Assembly (NCBI GenBank): GCA_025149285.1 | Contig: CP102274.1 | Location: 2,805,501 to 2,869,500, forward strand | Direction of reading: 5' to 3' | Source of the DNA: Hungatella hathewayi | GTDB lineage: Bacteria; Bacillota; Clostridia; Lachnospirales; Lachnospiraceae | DNA length: 64,000 nt | In this document: piece by piece, positions 63,222-64,000 of the stretch | Layout: each line of letters starts with the position of its first letter | Numbering within the stretch: the stretch's first letter is position 1 | Notes under the pieces: model-generated | Database searches by the model: none | What the model was told of the DNA's origin: nothing | The model's input: the letters and a program-made list of their open reading frames with translations, nothing else | Position numbers and translations under genes: made by a program

Positions 63222-63842
63222 ATGAAAGTACTGCTTTTAAACGGAAGCCCTCATGAGAAGGGCTGTACATACAGGGCGCTCACGGAAGTGGCGGGGGCCC
63301 TGACGAATGAGGGAATTGAGACGGAGATCGTCCATATCGGCAATCAGGCCATTCATGGCTGTATCGGATGCGGCAAATGTGCTGCCGCCGGACGCTGTGT
63401 CTTTAAAGGAGATCCGGTCAATGCATTTTTGGATAAAATGGAGCATGCAGACGGTCTGGTCGTCGGCTCTCCGGTCTACTATGCATCGGCAAACGGCTCG
63501 CTGTATTCCTTCCTGGACCGTCTGTTTTACGCCGGAAGCTGTTTTGCCTTTAAGCCGGCTGCAGCAGTGGCGTCGGCCCGGCGTGCGGGGACGACGGCGA
63601 CGCTCGATTCCATGAACAAATACTTTACGATTTCCCAGATGCCGGTCGTATCATCCCAGTACTGGAACATGGTTCACGGCAACTCGCCGGAGGAAGTGGA
63701 GCAGGATTTGGAGGGGCTGCAGGTCATGCGCACGGTCGGGAAGAATATGGCGTGGCTGCTTCACTGCATTGAGGCCGGTAAGGCGGCGGGAATTACAACG
63801 CCGGAACCGGAGCAGAGGCTCAGGACTAATTTTATACGCTGA
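63222..63842 (+). CDS. Flavodoxin-fold NAD(P)H-dependent oxidoreductase
   Basis: A 206-residue FMN reductase-type protein. LLLNGSPHEKGCTYRAL is the FMN phosphate loop. The CIGCGKCAAAGRCVF Cys cluster resembles the iron-sulfur-binding iron-sulfur flavoprotein motif, and VVGSPVYYASANGSLYSFLDRLF contacts the flavin ring. It would pass electrons from NAD(P)H to quinone, azo or metal acceptors; the physiological substrate is unknown. AAAGAAAGGATGG precedes the ATG. It lies 51 bp after the helicase gene. Confidence 0.9.
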   Translation: MKVLLLNGSPHEKGCTYRALTEVAGALTNEGIETEIVHIGNQAIHGCIGCGKCAAAGRCVFKGDPVNAFLDKMEHADGLVVGSPVYYASANGSLYSFLDRLFYAGSCFAFKPAAAVASARRAGTTATLDSMNKYFTISQMPVVSSQYWNMVHGNSPEEVEQDLEGLQVMRTVGKNMAWLLHCIEAGKAAGITTPEPEQRLRTNFIR

Positions 63843-63933
63843 ATTTGGGAGGGACGCCGAAGAAGCGGCGGGCGGCGGCAGGACGGGTCCCGGGGGCATG
63901 GATATTCCGTGTCCGTCTTGCTTCCTACTCGCC

Positions 63934-64000
63934 ATAAGAAAGTCCGTTCCTGTCGAACACGCCAACCGCGGGCGTGATCGCCAGGAACGGACTTTCTTAT
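63934..64000. terminator. Long perfect inverted repeat at the window edge
   Basis: A perfect 19-bp stem (63934-63952 with 63982-64000) around an inner GC hairpin (CACGCC/GGGCGTG). The outer ends are AT-rich. It looks like a bidirectional terminator between the reductase gene and whatever lies beyond the window; any T tail would lie outside. Confidence 0.6.

Noticed and set aside
1..64000. tRNA, rRNA or CRISPR loci
   Set aside because: No cloverleaf-like GTTCGANTC arms with matching acceptor stems, no conserved rRNA blocks and no regularly spaced repeats were seen on either strand.

Overview
The window looks like a chromosomal segment of a spore-forming Firmicute of the Lachnospiraceae (Clostridium cluster XIVa, of the [Clostridium] symbiosum / Enterocloster type). 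The evidence is a base composition near 50% GC in housekeeping genes, a spoIIGA-sigE pair and sigG, a YlmC/YmxH-NrdR pair, MetNIQ, YesN/YesM-type two-component genes, and strong Gram-positive ribosome binding sites. The species cannot be fixed from the sequence alone. No rRNA, tRNA or CRISPR array was seen.

Layout. 1-4.2 kb: the 3' part of a DUF4241 gene, then a T-box leader and valS. 4.2-14.2 kb: spoIIGA-sigE behind a spoIIG-like promoter with a Spo0A box, two tandem ECF sigma/RsiV-like anti-sigma pairs each with its own ECF-type promoter, a BlaI/BlaR1-like pair with its own promoter and operators, and then sigG and coaX on the minus strand. 14.2-28.7 kb: housekeeping genes (coaBC, an esterase-like hydrolase, prfC, yqeY, an M20 dipeptidase), the metNIQ methionine transporter behind a methionine-rich leader peptide and terminator, two membrane proteins (DUF4190, DUF975), ylmC-nrdR-yqeG-aroE-aroK-aroQ, and efp. 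28.9-39.7 kb: a carbohydrate utilisation locus (YesN/YesM regulators, sugar ABC importer, PIG-L deacetylase, GH65 phosphorylase, HAD phosphatase) ending in a terminator, directly after which a group II intron of class C type is inserted (39.7-41.6 kb). 41.7-48.3 kb: two surface proteins, a 1749-residue M60-type metallopeptidase with an N-terminal dockerin-like module, and a wall-binding protein whose N-terminal domain looks cohesin-like. 48.3-49.7 kb: rarA.

49.8-57.1 kb is an accessory island. It holds a truncated HTH gene, a truncated LytTR response regulator, a 5'-truncated RHS/YD-repeat gene, two AT-rich toxin-tip/immunity-like pairs (one intact, one a fragment), an IS110 transposase, and a roughly 160-bp repeat lying just downstream of each immunity-like gene. 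57.1-64 kb returns to core-like genes: an uncharacterised coiled-coil protein, argS, a SWIM/SNF2 helicase and a flavodoxin-like NAD(P)H-dependent reductase.

The strongest candidates for something undescribed are: (1) the 30-residue leader peptide with 11 methionines ahead of a terminator and metNIQ, suggesting methionine-responsive attenuation; (2) the adjacent dockerin-bearing M60 peptidase and wall-anchored cohesin-like protein, a possible two-gene cohesin/dockerin surface complex; and (3) the RHS toxin-cassette graveyard with a conserved 3' repeat after each cassette.
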